Under the pieces are notes generated by a model that saw nothing but the letters and a program-made list of their open reading frames with translations, was not told where the DNA came from and searched no databases. This document shows, in pieces, positions 33,129 to 44,328 of a DNA stretch of 64,000 bases (positions are counted from its first letter, which is position 1; each line of letters opens with the position of its first letter). The translations under genes and the position numbers were made by a program. Origin of the DNA: Sclerotiophoma versabilis. Its lineage: Eukaryota; Ascomycota; Dothideomycetes; Pleosporales; Didymellaceae. Where the stretch lies: NCBI GenBank assembly GCA_012274445.1, contig JAAROD010000049.1:434001-498000 (forward strand). Reading direction: 5' to 3'.

Positions 33129-33458
33129 AACGTTGTTCTTTGTCTCTCTGGGCACAGGCCAGCGCGGCCGCGGCTCGAGTGAATGTGCATGTTGATGGTC
33201 CCTTGCCAAGCATCAAAGCGCGCTAGTAGTCGTTTCTCCGTGAACTTACAGTTTCTCGCCGCGACGACGGCATCACCACCCGCCCAAGCATCGTGTCCAC
33301 GTGTTCAGACCGCTGCTCCCCGTTGCGTCCATTACACTACCTGATCTCAGGTTGCTAATTGCAGCTGCCGGATCGCTTTCTTTCGCCGCAGCCAGCAGCA
33401 CGCGGCTGAAGTCCTTTGCCAGCACAACACAGCTCCAGCCAGCGCGCCAGCTGTCGAG
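33129..33458. promoter_or_regulatory. Compact bidirectional promoter, OGG1 / U2AF65
   Basis: 330 bp separate the two divergent start codons, so both promoters must lie here. No TATA box is obvious. A NotI-like gcggccgc site occurs near 33168. Confidence 0.55.
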
Positions 33459-35402
33459 ATGAACGGTGACAGCTACTCCCGAGGTAAGCTGGCGTCTCAG
33501 TACACGTACTGACTGGTGTGCAGTGCCCCGCAATGGAACAGTACTAACATAAGCAGACGGCGGCCGCTCAGGCGGAGGTTCGAGGAACTACGTGAGTGCC
33601 CACGCGCATCCCCCGCACACCACCGACGGCCGACTGACCAAGACGCAGTCCTCGAGAGACGACCACCGCGACCGCGACAGGGGCGGTGACAGGGGCGGCG
33701 ACAGGCGCCGCCGCCGTTCGCGCTCTCCTCGACACAGCTCCCGCCGCGACTACGAGGTCGACACGTACTCGTCCAGCCGCGACTACCGTGAGCGAGAGCG
33801 CGAAGACACATACGCCCGCCGTGAGAGGCGCGACGACCGAGGCGCCGACCGAGGCGCCGACCGAGCAGCCGACCGGGGAGCCGAGCGTGAGGGCGGCGGC
33901 CGTCGGGACTGGGGCGACTCGTACTCGAGGCGCGACCGCCCGAGAGACCGTGGCGACCGCGGCGACCGTGAAGGCGGTGATGACCGTGCCGGTGGGCGGC
34001 GCGACCGGGGCGACCGCAACGATCGATTTGGCGGAGACGACCGTGGTGGAAGGGGACGACGAGAGGGAGGCTGGGGCGGAAACCGGGGCGGAAACCAGCG
34101 CCAGAAGTCGCCATCGCCGGTTGCAAAGCAGCGCGAGCCTACGCCAGACCTCGCGCCCTTCACCAGCATCCAGGACCGCCCGCGCCGCATGACACAGTGG
34201 GACATCAAGCCGGCTGGCTACGAGAACATCACCGCCGAGCAGGCCAAGCTGTCGGGCATGTTCCCTCTGCCTGGTGCCCCCCGCGCCGCGCCCATGGACC
34301 CCTCCAAGTTGGCCGCCTTCATGAGCCCCTCGGCTGGCACTGCCTCCTCAGCCGCCCTCCAGACGGTCAACGCAAAGCAGGCGAAGCGTCTCTACATCCA
34401 CAACCTGCCCTCTGGCGTGACCTCTGCGGAGATCGTCGATTTCTTCAACCTGCAGCTCAATGGCTTGAACGTTGTTTCCGGACCCGATCCATGCCTTTCC
34501 GCCCAGGTCGCAAGCAGCAACGAGTACGCGCTCCTCGAGTTCAAGACCGCCGAAGACGCGACCATCGCTCTTGCCATGAACGGTATCGCCATGCGCGACA
34601 ACGCCGGTGGCCCCGATCAGAGCGGTCTGTCCATTCGCCGACCCAAGGACTACATCACGCCTACCCGCGACGAGAACGCCTACTCCGGCGACGAAGTGTC
34701 GTCTGATGTCAAGGACAGCCCTAACAAGCTCAGCATTGTAAACATCCCGCAGTACATCGAGGAGGAGCAGGTTCGTGAGCTGGTTGAGACAATGGGCAAG
34801 CTCAACGCATTCGTCCTGGTCAAGGACACTAGCACTGATCAGCACCGCGGTATTGCCTTCTGCGAGTATGCTGACAACGAGATCGTCGACGCTGTCATTG
34901 AGGGTCTGAACGACATTCCCCTTGGTGATGGCCACCTGAAGGTTTCTCGCGCAACCGTTGGTCTGCAGCAGACAACAGGTCTCGACGGCGGCGTTCAAGC
35001 CATCACCGGGCTGGCTGGTGCCGAGGCTGCCAAAGACCACGAGCACAGCCACGTCATTTGCTTGATGAATATGGTTACATCTGACGAACTAATCAACGAC
35101 GACGAGTACGACGGTATGTCCATCTATCGCCTTGCCTAATCGAAACTTCTGCTAACCAGGTCACAGAAATTAAGGAAGACATTGAGGAGGAGTGCGGCAA
35201 ATACGGCCCCATTGTTGAGGTCAAGATTCCTCGCCCCGCTGGAGCCCGTATTAACCTCGGTGTCGGCAAAATCTACATCAAGTACAAGGACACCGAATCT
35301 GCACAGAAGGCTATCAAGGCGCTTGCCGGCCGCCAGTTCTCGCGGAGAACCGTCGTTGCCACTGAGTTCTCGGAAGAAGGATTTGACGTCGAAGCTTGGT
35401 AG
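33459..35402 (+). CDS. U2AF2: U2AF large subunit (U2AF65 / Prp2)
   Basis: Splicing factor that binds the polypyrimidine tract and recruits U2 snRNP. Exons 33459..33483, 33557..33591, 33649..35113 and 35167..35402, 586 residues. The N-terminus is an Arg/Asp/Gly-rich RS-like domain (residues about 20-195) with repeated RGGDRGGDR and DRGADR units. MTQWDIKPAGYENITAEQAK near residue 203 corresponds to the tryptophan motif that binds the small subunit U2AF35. RRM1 starts at about 266 (RLYIHNLPSG) and RRM2 at about 380 (LSIVNIPQYIEEEQVRELVE). The C-terminal UHM starts at about 487 (HVICLMNMVTSDELINDDEY) and contains GVGKIYIKYKD. The first two exons are very short (25 and 35 nt). Transcript diversity from those introns is possible but not shown. 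Confidence 0.95.
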
Positions 35403-35656
35403 ATCTTGTAGCGCGAGAGGAGTGCCTTTAGGTTGCGGACGCGGCGTTTTCTTGAGTTTTACAGGCATTTGGTGCAGGTTGGCACAGATGCTTCAGACTG
35501 CTATGTACACTAATTTGATCACAAGCAAAAGCGAGCATGGTGAACAAGAGTGAGGATTGGAGTGGTCAGAAGCAGACATGTGTCTCAAATTTTTAAGTAT
35601 TTGGGTGATGACAGTACGGCAGGCTTGCCTCTTATATCTCAAGATATATATGATAC

Positions 35657-36763
35657 CTACAGCACATCGCGTCCAGTCATCATCACGCCCCTCTTCCTCA
35701 TCCGCTCATCTACCATCCTCTTACTGTACTTGGTCTCATTCGCACTTCCGCTGAACAAGCTCTCTACCTTTCCAAATACCAACTCGGTATACTTGTTCTC
35801 CGGCGCAGAGTAATCCATAGTGAAAACCGACACACTCACACCGCCCCCAGCAACAACCCACGTCTCACCCGGCAGACTCGTGTCGCCATTGTACGCAGCA
35901 TTAATTCCCGCAGCGACGGGATCGATATTATCCCAGTCGAACAGCCCCGTGGTCTCGTTGTACACGGCTACATCCGTGTTCGCGTTACCCGTAAGGCGGG
36001 TCTTGACAACAGGCGGCGTGGTCGCGTTAACGAGTTCAGGAATATTAACATTGACGCCGTATCCAAGGGGCAAGACAGCCTGGCCCGGCGCCGTGTTCTC
36101 AATAAACTCAGTGACGACTTCAAACGCGACTTGAGCCGCGAGCGCAGCCGGGTGGCTCGGGCCCGTGACATTGTAGAATGGGACTGCTTTGTTGCTCGCG
36201 CTCACTGCGATGCCGGGGATGCTGCGCGATACGGCGGCGAAGGTCGCGCCTACTGTGCCGCTGAGCCCCATTACGAAAGCCCCCAGGTTTGTCCCGTAGT
36301 TGGGGCCTGCGACGAATAGGTCTGCTGTTTGGTGCCATGTTGGGTAGTACCGTGGCAGCACGTAGTCCAGCGCGACGAAGGTGCATGCTGCGGGCGTGCC
36401 GTCGTAATACCAGATGTCCTCGTCCGAGGGGTCGCGGCCGACGGATGCAGAGCCGGCAGGCACAATGGAGTATTGCGAGGGGACCGTGAGGTTGGCGCTC
36501 TCGGCCCAGATGACTGTGCCGCCTTTGCCGGATTGCTGCTGTGCGGGCGCGACGATGAGGACTGGATGGTGTCAATGGTTGTTCGTGGGGCGTAGGGAAG
36601 GGCTTGGATTACCTTCGTGGCCGGCGTCTTTAAGCAGCTTGTACAGTTCGCGCAGGTTACCGCTGCCGAAGCCGTCGTCATTGCCCATGAGGATTTTCAG
36701 CGCATCGCCAGAGGACGCAAGGCCCAGGGCTGCCGTGAGCAGCGTGGAGAGAGAAACACGCAT
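35657..36763 (-). CDS. Secreted SurE-type acid phosphatase / 5'-nucleotidase
   Basis: SurE-fold phosphatase, probably extracellular. Exons: complement(35657..36561, 36613..36763), 351 residues. MRVSLSTLLTAALGLASSGD is a signal peptide; I chose this ATG over the upstream in-frame one at 36796 because only it puts the hydrophobic stretch at the N-terminus. Metal-site motifs of the family are visible: ILMGNDDGFGSGNLREL with the paired aspartates, APAQQQSGKGG with the serine, and AGPNYGTNLG with the asparagine. VTGPSHPAALAAQVAFEVV is typical of fungal members. Several N-x-S/T sites suggest glycosylation. The 51-nt intron contains TGAC and ends CATCCAG. Substrate (phosphomonoesters or nucleotides) cannot be decided from sequence. 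Confidence 0.9.
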
Positions 36764-37430
36764 ATTGACAGTGGCACGGGGAAGCTCAGAGGCCAATTGA
36801 AGAAAGAGGACCAGATATGATCAACTGAAAGCTTCCTGACGTTACAAAATGCAGTGGGTTTGACTTTTATATCCCATCGCAGTATACGCTACTTCGACCC
36901 TTGCATCACTATCCCCAGTGAATACTATGATGATAGCTCGTGATAATCGCTGCAGGAACAACCGAGTTCCCGGGCCCAATATCGCGGGGAACTTCTCACC
37001 TGCGCTCAGTGCTCTACATGATTCGATACTGATAGCATGGCTGGTTGATGGAGGTTGACCAACTGCACGCCTGATCCTACGCTAGTACGATATAGGAAGG
37101 AGGGCACGTGGTGCGGATAAGCATCTCATCGGAACTCGGCGGTGCTTACTCTCTAGGAGGTAGATGATCGTAGTGAAGCGCATGTGAGTGGATAATAGCC
37201 ACAGCATGGCAGCGAGTAAGAAGCCAGACCTTGTGTCATGTGACTAGATCTGACCAATCAGGCTATCAGACGCAGACTCCACTCTGCTGCATGCAGATAT
37301 TCCCACTCCATACACTCAACCACTGGAGGACAAATCGTTTGAAATCGAATGCCAATACTCCGCAGACGATTTTGGGTTGTCTTGGTATCTGTCATGGTCG
37401 ATATTCCTTTCGCCTCTGACAGAAGGATTC
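36764..37430. other. Intergenic, phosphatase promoter / 3' flank of the Zn2Cys6 gene
   Basis: 667 bp; both neighbours are on the minus strand. No gene or repeat seen. Confidence 0.45.
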
Positions 37431-38968
37431 TCATGTCTCAGCTTGGTCATGAAAAATCTCGCTGGTGCCATAAAGCTTCGAGGGTGGTGTGTCGACGGGG
37501 GTCGTTCCATTGGCAGGAGTGAACACCATGGGGGAGGGACGAGTGGAACACAAAGTCACGAGCCGGTCCGGAGCGTGCGTCGACATTTCGATGGGCCATT
37601 CCAGCCACTTCATGAGCTCTGGTGTTGGCGCCAGCAGCTCTTCACACGCGCGTATCAGCCGGAACAACCAGCCGCTCAACCACCAAGCATGTGTGTTGCG
37701 AGCCAGTAAAACAGCCCAGTGGACAAGGACAATGGCACCGACGTGGTTACGAGCGTTGCACAGATCAAGAAACTCGGTGCTCAGCAGCGCCGACCTGTCC
37801 ACGGTCAATCAGCGCTATTCATGTTCAACAATGATCGGCTAGATGAACTTACCACGTCATGATTATGCTGTGCTCCTGTTTCGCCGAAGAACATAACGTT
37901 GTCCTGACGAACGTTTCGTGAAGGTTTTCGATCGCCTCCAAACATATGTCCTTTTGTGGCGCGTCGAGTTGATCGGCAAGCTGTTTCAGATCGAGAAGGG
38001 GAGTACACTTCGTGTCGTCAGGTAATGGAGTCTGGTCCATAACACGCACGGGAGCGAGCAAACTGTTAACAATATCATTTTTCTGGAGTTGTTCCCAGTG
38101 CCGTCCAATGGCGACCTTCACCCCGCGAAGCAGACGGAAGCAGTGCAAAATGGCACCGAGAGGATCTTCGGGCTCTTCGACCTGGGCCGTGGCAAGATTG
38201 TATGCAAAGCAGATGGAAGAGAGGAGGAAACAAGGAACAACCGTCTCCGGGGCCGATTCCTCAAGCAATCGTAGATATGTGGCAAGGGCTGCCGACATGT
38301 GTACATCAGCTTGCGCAAGTAGGCTAGCGCGGTTTCCTTGCGAATTTACCAGTGTCTTATGTAATGCTGAGAGAGCGAGTATTCCATGGAGAAGGAAATG
38401 ATGCTGAAAAGCAACTTCGACAATAGCTTCACTCCATATCCACTTGTCGTCCTCGTTAGTAGGGTCATGGAACAAATATACTCTTGTTGTCCAGTGATGT
38501 AACAATTGCATGTCCTCAAGAGTGAAGGTTGGACGCGCCCCTACTACGTGTGTTGAGAGAGGGCTTCCAACATACGAGTTCTCTCGAGAAAAAACAACTG
38601 GCTCAAGACTGGCAGACTGCGGTGAAGTAGGTTGCGTCTTGGTCCGTGGAGGCGGCCACTCGCATGTGACGTCCAGTCGAATGCAGTTTGCACATTGCGG
38701 GTGCTCCTCATTACACTGAAAATTCTCGTCAGCCTTGATGTCCGACAGATCATGACACCGTTCATCTTGGTGATGTAGAAGTGCTTGGTGTCTTCTTGTT
38801 ATTGTTTAAACACTAAGGCCAGACGTAGACAAGGATCCTCGTTGCCTGAAAGTGGTGAAAACACTGAGGTACACGAGCAGTACGTACCTTAGTATGTCTC
38901 TTCTTACATTGCAGGCAACCTTTCCTTGATTTGGAATGTGTTTTGCGCCTTGCTGGAACGGCTGGCAT
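37431..38968 (-). CDS. Zn2Cys6 transcription factor (Upc2-like layout)
   Basis: Fungal binuclear-zinc-cluster regulator. Exons: complement(37431..37794, 37853..38715, 38888..38968), 435 residues. The zinc cluster is complete but split by a 172-nt intron after its second cysteine. It reads KGCLQCKKRHTK, then CNEEHPQCANCIRLDVTC, spacing C-x2-C-x6-C-x6-C-x2-C-x6-C. The basic lead-in RRKTHSKSRKG and the following region beginning LEDMQLLHHWTTRVYLFHDP, with HHFLLHGILALSALHKT, resemble the sterol-uptake-control (Upc2-like) subgroup; that is a layout resemblance, not proof of role. The start at 38968 (MPAVPARRKTH) opens the frame that carries the cluster. It diverges from an MFS transporter gene 595 bp away, a common arrangement for a local regulator and its efflux pump. 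Confidence 0.85.
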
Positions 38969-39563
38969 TGGCTGAAGAACCGTCGGCACAATAGTCGTGC
39001 AGTTGTCAGGGGGTGTGAGAGCAAATGAGGTTCATTGAGGTTGCTCGCTTAGAATTACTATCCCGGCTGCGCCTTCTTCTCCCGATACGGCTAATACGAG
39101 GCGAGCGTGCTGAGGCAACCCGGCAACATGGTGTGATCAGTTGCAAGAAGTCTGTAAAACACAAGTGGTGCACCTTGGCTTTTGGTGTTGAGCTAGAATG
39201 CCATAAGAGAAATGGTATACATGCAGGAACGCCAGATCGTGGTGAAAGGTAAAGAGAGAGGCAACGCGCGAAGGACGCGTCGATGATCAAAGCTCATGAT
39301 TGGTTGGGAATCGTAGTGCTGTCTTTAGCGGAAGATTGGACCCTGAGACCGATCCGCGGCCCAGGGATCGATGACGGATGTAAATCTGCAGCTTATTTCC
39401 ACCTGACTTTCGCGTCTGACATGCTCGCGGTGTGCGTGTTTCCCTTGATGACGATTATTGTGGAGCAATGGTAATGCTTGACGCGTTCGTTTTGATCCTT
39501 TAAGTCCTTCCGTTGTCTCTTCCCAAATTCAGCGACCTCGCGAACCGTTCGTGAGTTGTGAAC
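38969..39563. promoter_or_regulatory. Shared divergent region, Zn2Cys6 regulator / MFS transporter
   Basis: 595 bp between the two start codons. Any operator for the zinc-cluster protein would be expected here, typically paired CGG or CCG triplets. Several CGG/CCG triplets occur (for example around 39063-39090), but no clearly spaced symmetrical pair stands out to the eye. Confidence 0.35.
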
Positions 39564-41176
39564 ATGTCTCGCAACAATGAGCAGACGCCGCTGCTCCAAG
39601 AGAGGTGGAGTGAGGAAGGAGATGACAGAACTGTAAGATCCTATGTTGCATGAATCCTCAAGGTGTATGATGCTGATACCCTACAGCTTCTTCGAATTGA
39701 GGATCTCCCCAAAGAGAATAATCCAAGGGAATGGTCACGATGGAACAAGATGGCCAATGTGGTCGTTATTGCGTGCATGTCCAGTTCGTAACGTCGCAGT
39801 TTCTTATTATTCCGTGCTGATCAGAATTAGTTCTAAGTCCTCTCGTCAGTAGCATGTTCACACCAGGAATCGCCCAAATCGCCGAAGATCTCAACACCTC
39901 TACAACTGCCGTTATTGGTACAACGACCGGATACGTCGTCATGCTCGGTATCGGACCCCTCATATTAGCACCTCTTTCCGAGACATTTGGCCGCCGCAAT
40001 CTTTACCTTACCTGCTTTTTCATTTTCGCCCTGCTACAAATTCCGACCGGTTTTTCTCCCAACATCCAATTTCTCATCGCCATACGAGCTGTTGCAGGCT
40101 TCTTCGGGAGTGTTGGTGTGGCAAATGGAGGAGGAACGATTTCGGGTATGGTTCTCCATTACGAATGTGTTTGGTTTGAAAAAGCTGACATGGTGACAGA
40201 TATGTTTATCCCCAGTGAGCGAGCTGGTGTCTTCGGTTGGTACTTGCTAGGCCCTCTACTTGGCCCGACGATCGGACCTCTATTGGGTGGTGTGATTGTA
40301 CAAGAGCTCGGGTGGCGCTGGACATACTGGATCATGGCCATCGTTTCTCTCGTGAACACAGCAGCAGGCTACTTCCTTCTACGTGAGACATACGTGCCAC
40401 GCATTCTGAGCCAGAAGAAAGACGAGTTCGAGCGCGACGCGTCTAATTCTGACGGAGCAAAATACTCGTACGAAGGCGAAGATCCCCGACCGCTGGGTCA
40501 AAAGCTCTTGCACTCGTTGAAGCGCCCTCCAAAGATCTTCGCTCAGCCTATTGTAGCGACCATGGCTGTATATCAGGCTCTCATCTTTGGAACGACGTTC
40601 AGCATCTACACAAACATGCAGAAGATTTATTCCGAGCTGTATGGCTTCAACACTGAGCAAGTTGGTCTGCTATATCTTGGACCCGGCCTTGGCTTCCTGT
40701 TTGCGGTCTTCTTCCTGGTACCTCGGATCGATACGGTCTACAAGAACCTTACAGCAAAACACGGCAAGAAGGCCAAGCCAGAATACCGCCTACCTCTTGC
40801 TAATATCGGCGCGGTGTTCATTCCGGTATCCTTGTTCTGGTTCGCTTGGACGGTTGAAAAGCGCACGCATTGGCTGGCATCCATTTCGGCGACCTTCTTC
40901 TACGGTATCGGCCAGGTCATGATTTTAAACTGCACCCAAAACTATTACATTGACAGTTTCGAGAAATACGCAGCAAGTGCTATCGCAGCAGGCACTGTAT
41001 TCAGGAGTGTTGTTGGCGGTGTTGTGCCGTTGGCTGCGCCAGGGTTGTTTGAAAAGCTGGGTTATGGTTGGGGCATCAGTGTATTTGGCTTCATCGCTTT
41101 GGTGCTCGCGCCCGCTCCAGCTCTATTCTACATCTTCGGAGAGAGGATACGCGAGCGCTTCCCAGTGGACTTATAG
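39564..41176 (+). CDS. MFS multidrug-type transporter (DHA1-like)
   Basis: Twelve-helix major facilitator of the drug:H+ antiporter type, plasma membrane. Exons 39564..39632, 39687..39787, 39838..40145 and 40200..41176, 484 residues. The hydrophilic N-terminus MSRNNEQTPLLQER precedes NPREWSRWNK and TM1. LAPLSETFGRRNLYL is the conserved loop after TM2, and IPSERAGVFGWYLLGPLLGP spans motif C of the antiporter group. LGWRWTYWIMAI and GLLYLGPGLGFLFAV are also typical. The junction at 39787/39838 is the least certain; GTAACG to CTAAG keeps the frame and gives SSSPLVSSMF. The intron at 40146-40199 is 54 nt, in frame and stop-free, with GCTGAC as branch site. Substrate unknown; the neighbouring regulator gene makes an inducible efflux role plausible. 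Confidence 0.9.
40146..40199 (+). other. In-frame 54-nt intron of the MFS gene
   Basis: GTATGG donor, GCTGAC branch-like site and GTGACAG acceptor, divisible by three and without stop. Splicing restores the conserved GGGTISDMFIPSERAG; retention inserts 18 residues between transmembrane helices 4 and 5. Confidence 0.75.
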
Positions 41177-41803
41177 GGTCCGATTGGGCGACAGACAGCA
41201 CAGCAATTGATACCGTGCGAGCGTCGAAAACAGCCGCTTATTTCTACCGTCTCCTTCAAGTGACCTCATCAGTGGCGCATTTAACGAAAAGGATGTCGTA
41301 CATGGCATGACTGAGTATTGAGCTGAATATTGCTTACGTGCGAACTTGTCGCACACGCCAACCGTTTGATGGGCGTGCAGTATGTATAGCGCGCCGTGAC
41401 CTTACAGGACACAATGTGCGATCAGATTGTCCGACCAACGTCAATCTCCGCAAGTATTGACAAAGACTCACAAGTTCTCTCGCAACTCGGGGTGAGTTCC
41501 TGTCAAGTGATCCTCTTGAGGGCAGCAAGTCCACTTGTGAGCAATGCTCACGTACTTTACTTGTTTCATGTCGTACACGAGTTCTGCCTTTTCATTGAGC
41601 GGATTTCTCAACGATCCCGCTTGAAGAAGGAGCAAGGTGCATCTCTGCACAAATGATCAGACAACTACCAGCCCACAGTGACTGCGCATTTTTCTTGAAA
41701 GAAAATCGATACTAAATTTCGAAACCAGTCCTAACTGCACACCTAAAACTCCCATGATCCTCAGAGTCCCTCACCTTTCACATCTTGTCTCCACCGACCC
41801 CGC
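41177..41803. other. Convergent intergenic region
   Basis: 627 bp of 3' flanks. No gene seen. Confidence 0.45.
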
Positions 41804-43861
41804 TCAGCTAGCAAAGTCATACATCCTTCTCTCCCTCACCCCATTTCCATTCTTTCTCTCCCTGGTCTTCAATACAGGCATTGACCATGTACCGTTCGTC
41901 ACACCCCCAGCTCCTCCTGTCGCCGCTGGCAGCCCTGTGCCCAGACTCGCTGTTGGATCGCCTTCAACCGTCTCACTGGGCAGACCCATCTCCGCAAGCA
42001 CCTGGTCCCATAGAGCCATTGCAGCGACCTGCTCAGAAGCAATGGAGCCCGCGATGGCGATAATTTCGTCCGCAGTCATGGAGCCAGCGTTCATGGGCTC
42101 GGATTCGAAGGTTTCCTGCGGGACAGCCTCGGAGGATGTCGGAGAGGCAGACGTGGAAGGTAGCGTGCATAAGGTGTTTGAGCAGGATGAGTGCGGGAGG
42201 CTGGTCATGGAAGCGGTAACCGAGCCGGAGATGGAAAGCGATGCTCCGGATACGAAGCTGCTAACGGAGATTGCAGCTGTGGACTTGGAAACACTCAACT
42301 GGGTACTGACAGGTAGAGTGGTCTGTGGAGCGGACGCAGGAGGAGCTGCACTGATAGTTGGTGGTGATGCTTGTGAGCTGACTGGTGGAGCAGCTTGCGA
42401 GCTGGCAGGTGGTGGTGGCGGTGGTGGTGGTGGTGGCGCTGCTGCTGATGTTGCCGGGGGTGCAGGTGCTTGAGAAGACGGTGGCGGTGGTGGTGGTGCA
42501 GCGCTTGTCTTGGGCGGGTCAGCAGGTTTATCAGTCTTGGGTGGCTCAGCTGGAGCTTCGGTCTTTGGTGGCGGTGCCTCAGTTTTGGGTGGATCAGCAG
42601 CCTTAGTAGTCTTCTTCGATCCTCCTTTCTTCGCTGCCGCTTCCACCTGAAACTCTCCGTCTTCATCAACACAAGCAGCCTTGACTGGTGGAGCGGTTAA
42701 TTTGTTGGGGCTCTCAGGGTTCCCTGTGCTCCATAGCCATTTGTCATAATACATAGCTAATGACCAGTAGAGGATATTCTCGATGTTGCGAGACGACTCG
42801 GAGATTCCCTTGTGCTTAGCAAGTCCGACAGCGCCATCAAATCCGTACGCCAGTCCGCCCGTGCCACCTTGCGAATCCGGCACCTTCTTGTCTGAGAATT
42901 TGTTCAAGTCGGGATGGAAAAGTTCGGTATGCATGAATTCGTGGAACCACTTCGCTCCGATCTTCTTTCCGAAAGCCGAGATGTGGAAAGGGAGAGTCTG
43001 GTATTTCTTGCCGGCCTGACTGTAGGTTGTGAAGGTATCTGGCAGCTTTGTTCTGGAGACATCCCAAAGATGAGGCTGCTTGTCCTTTTCAAGTTGGTGC
43101 TGACGCTTCAAGTAGTCTTTGCAAAACGTAACTCTGAAAGCAGTCAGACATTATCAGTTTTCGTTGCAACCAATGATGAGATGTTCGTACCTTTCTGGGC
43201 CCTTTTCCCTAGTCGTCCCTGACAGCTTCTTGTTCATAGTGGTGACTGCAGCCTTATTACCCTGACATGGCTTCCCACCTTTGACACTGACCCATCGCTT
43301 CCGGTCCATGTCATAGAAGTACTTAGAGCCCGAGCCCAGCGGAGCAGTAGGCTTGGGTGCCGCTGTCTTCGGGCCTCTCTCGCTGAGCCAGTCATCGTTG
43401 CAGTGGATTATTAGATCCGGGTTTCCAGGCTTGGTCATACGGTTGAGCGAGTCTCTTGTGATCTTGATCGCAGCGATGTGCTCCGCGGCCTGCTTCTTGA
43501 AATCCGGGTTTAATGTTCCATCGTTGTTCTTTGCCTGAATGTCGCCGAAGAGAACGCGGTAGGTGGCGATGATCTTGTCGAGCTCGTTCTTGCTAACCGA
43601 AGGCTTCTTAGCGTTGGGGATCTTGCTCTGGTACTCGAGTGCCGCAATAAGGATGTCCAGACTGTATTTCCCAGCTTTTGCTAGTTTGGGTTGGAAGTCG
43701 ATGCTCTTATCTATCAACTGCTTTGCGGTAAGCGAGCCATACTTGGTATTACAAGAGTCGTCAAACTTCAAAGCCCGCTTTGAGAGGTCGAAGGAGAAAG
43801 CACTGGTACTCGTAACGAGCAGCAATGTTGCACAAAGAAAGTCGGCGCCAAAAAGCTTCAT
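41804..43861 (-). CDS. Secreted HExxH protein, aspzincin/M35-like, with Pro-rich tail
   Basis: Exons: complement(41804..43133, 43191..43861), 666 residues. MKLFGADFLCATLLLVTSTSA is a signal peptide. Near residue 288 the sequence WFHEFMHTELFHP contains HExxH, the zinc-binding motif of zincin metalloproteases. About 30 residues further on, GGLAYGFDGAVGLAKHKG and then NIENILYWSLAMYYDKWLW resemble the third-ligand Asp region and following helix of aspzincins (deuterolysin and peptidyl-Lys metalloendopeptidases). The order is right, but overall similarity is weak, so activity is an inference. Residues about 380-480 are Pro/Ala/Lys-rich with a run of ten prolines and repeated PPKTEAP/PPKTDKP units, followed by a Ser/Thr-rich, probably O-glycosylated region. 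No clear GPI signal ends the protein. The 57-nt intron (GTACGA to TTTCAG) joins as Arg-Val. Confidence 0.7.
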
Positions 43862-44328
43862 GTTGTCTTAAGAAAAAGAATGGACGACTGCTCCAGAGCT
43901 GTCTAAATGAACGAGGGAAATGTCAGACAAATCCTGTCAGATGTGGTACTACGATGCAGCAGTACGAGGTGAATGATATAACTGAGCAGTGAGATAGTAG
44001 AGACAGGGATCGGACATCCAATCAAACACGGCGATGCATCCTCCTGATGTCCGTAACCCGCTAAGCTCCTGTCAAGGGATATCAGTCAGACAGAAGCGAC
44101 ATTACCTGAAAGTTTTAGCCCGTGCACTCACCGGACTCCGTCTTTTAGGTACATCTTCAGACGCAAGGCTCGGGAGTCCGCCGCATTGCGGATACCGCTC
44201 ACTGCGCCGCGGACAATCGTTCCCAGTGGCATATTCGACCGTCGGTAAGCTAGTAGCCTCTGACGCCTGGGTCGAAAAACAGTCAGCTGAACCGGATGAT
44301 CATTTCGTAGTTATTGCTCTCTATTATC
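43862..44328. other. Intergenic, promoter of the HExxH gene
   Basis: 467 bp between two minus-strand genes; no additional feature recognised. Confidence 0.45.

Noticed and set aside
33497..34126. 209-codon minus-strand frame opposite the U2AF65 RS domain
   Set aside because: Arises from the repetitive Arg/Asp/Gly codons of the sense strand; its translation is low-complexity Arg/His/Gly.
34600..44000. Secondary-metabolite gene cluster around the regulator and transporter
   Set aside because: No polyketide synthase, NRPS, terpene cyclase or tailoring enzymes are present nearby.
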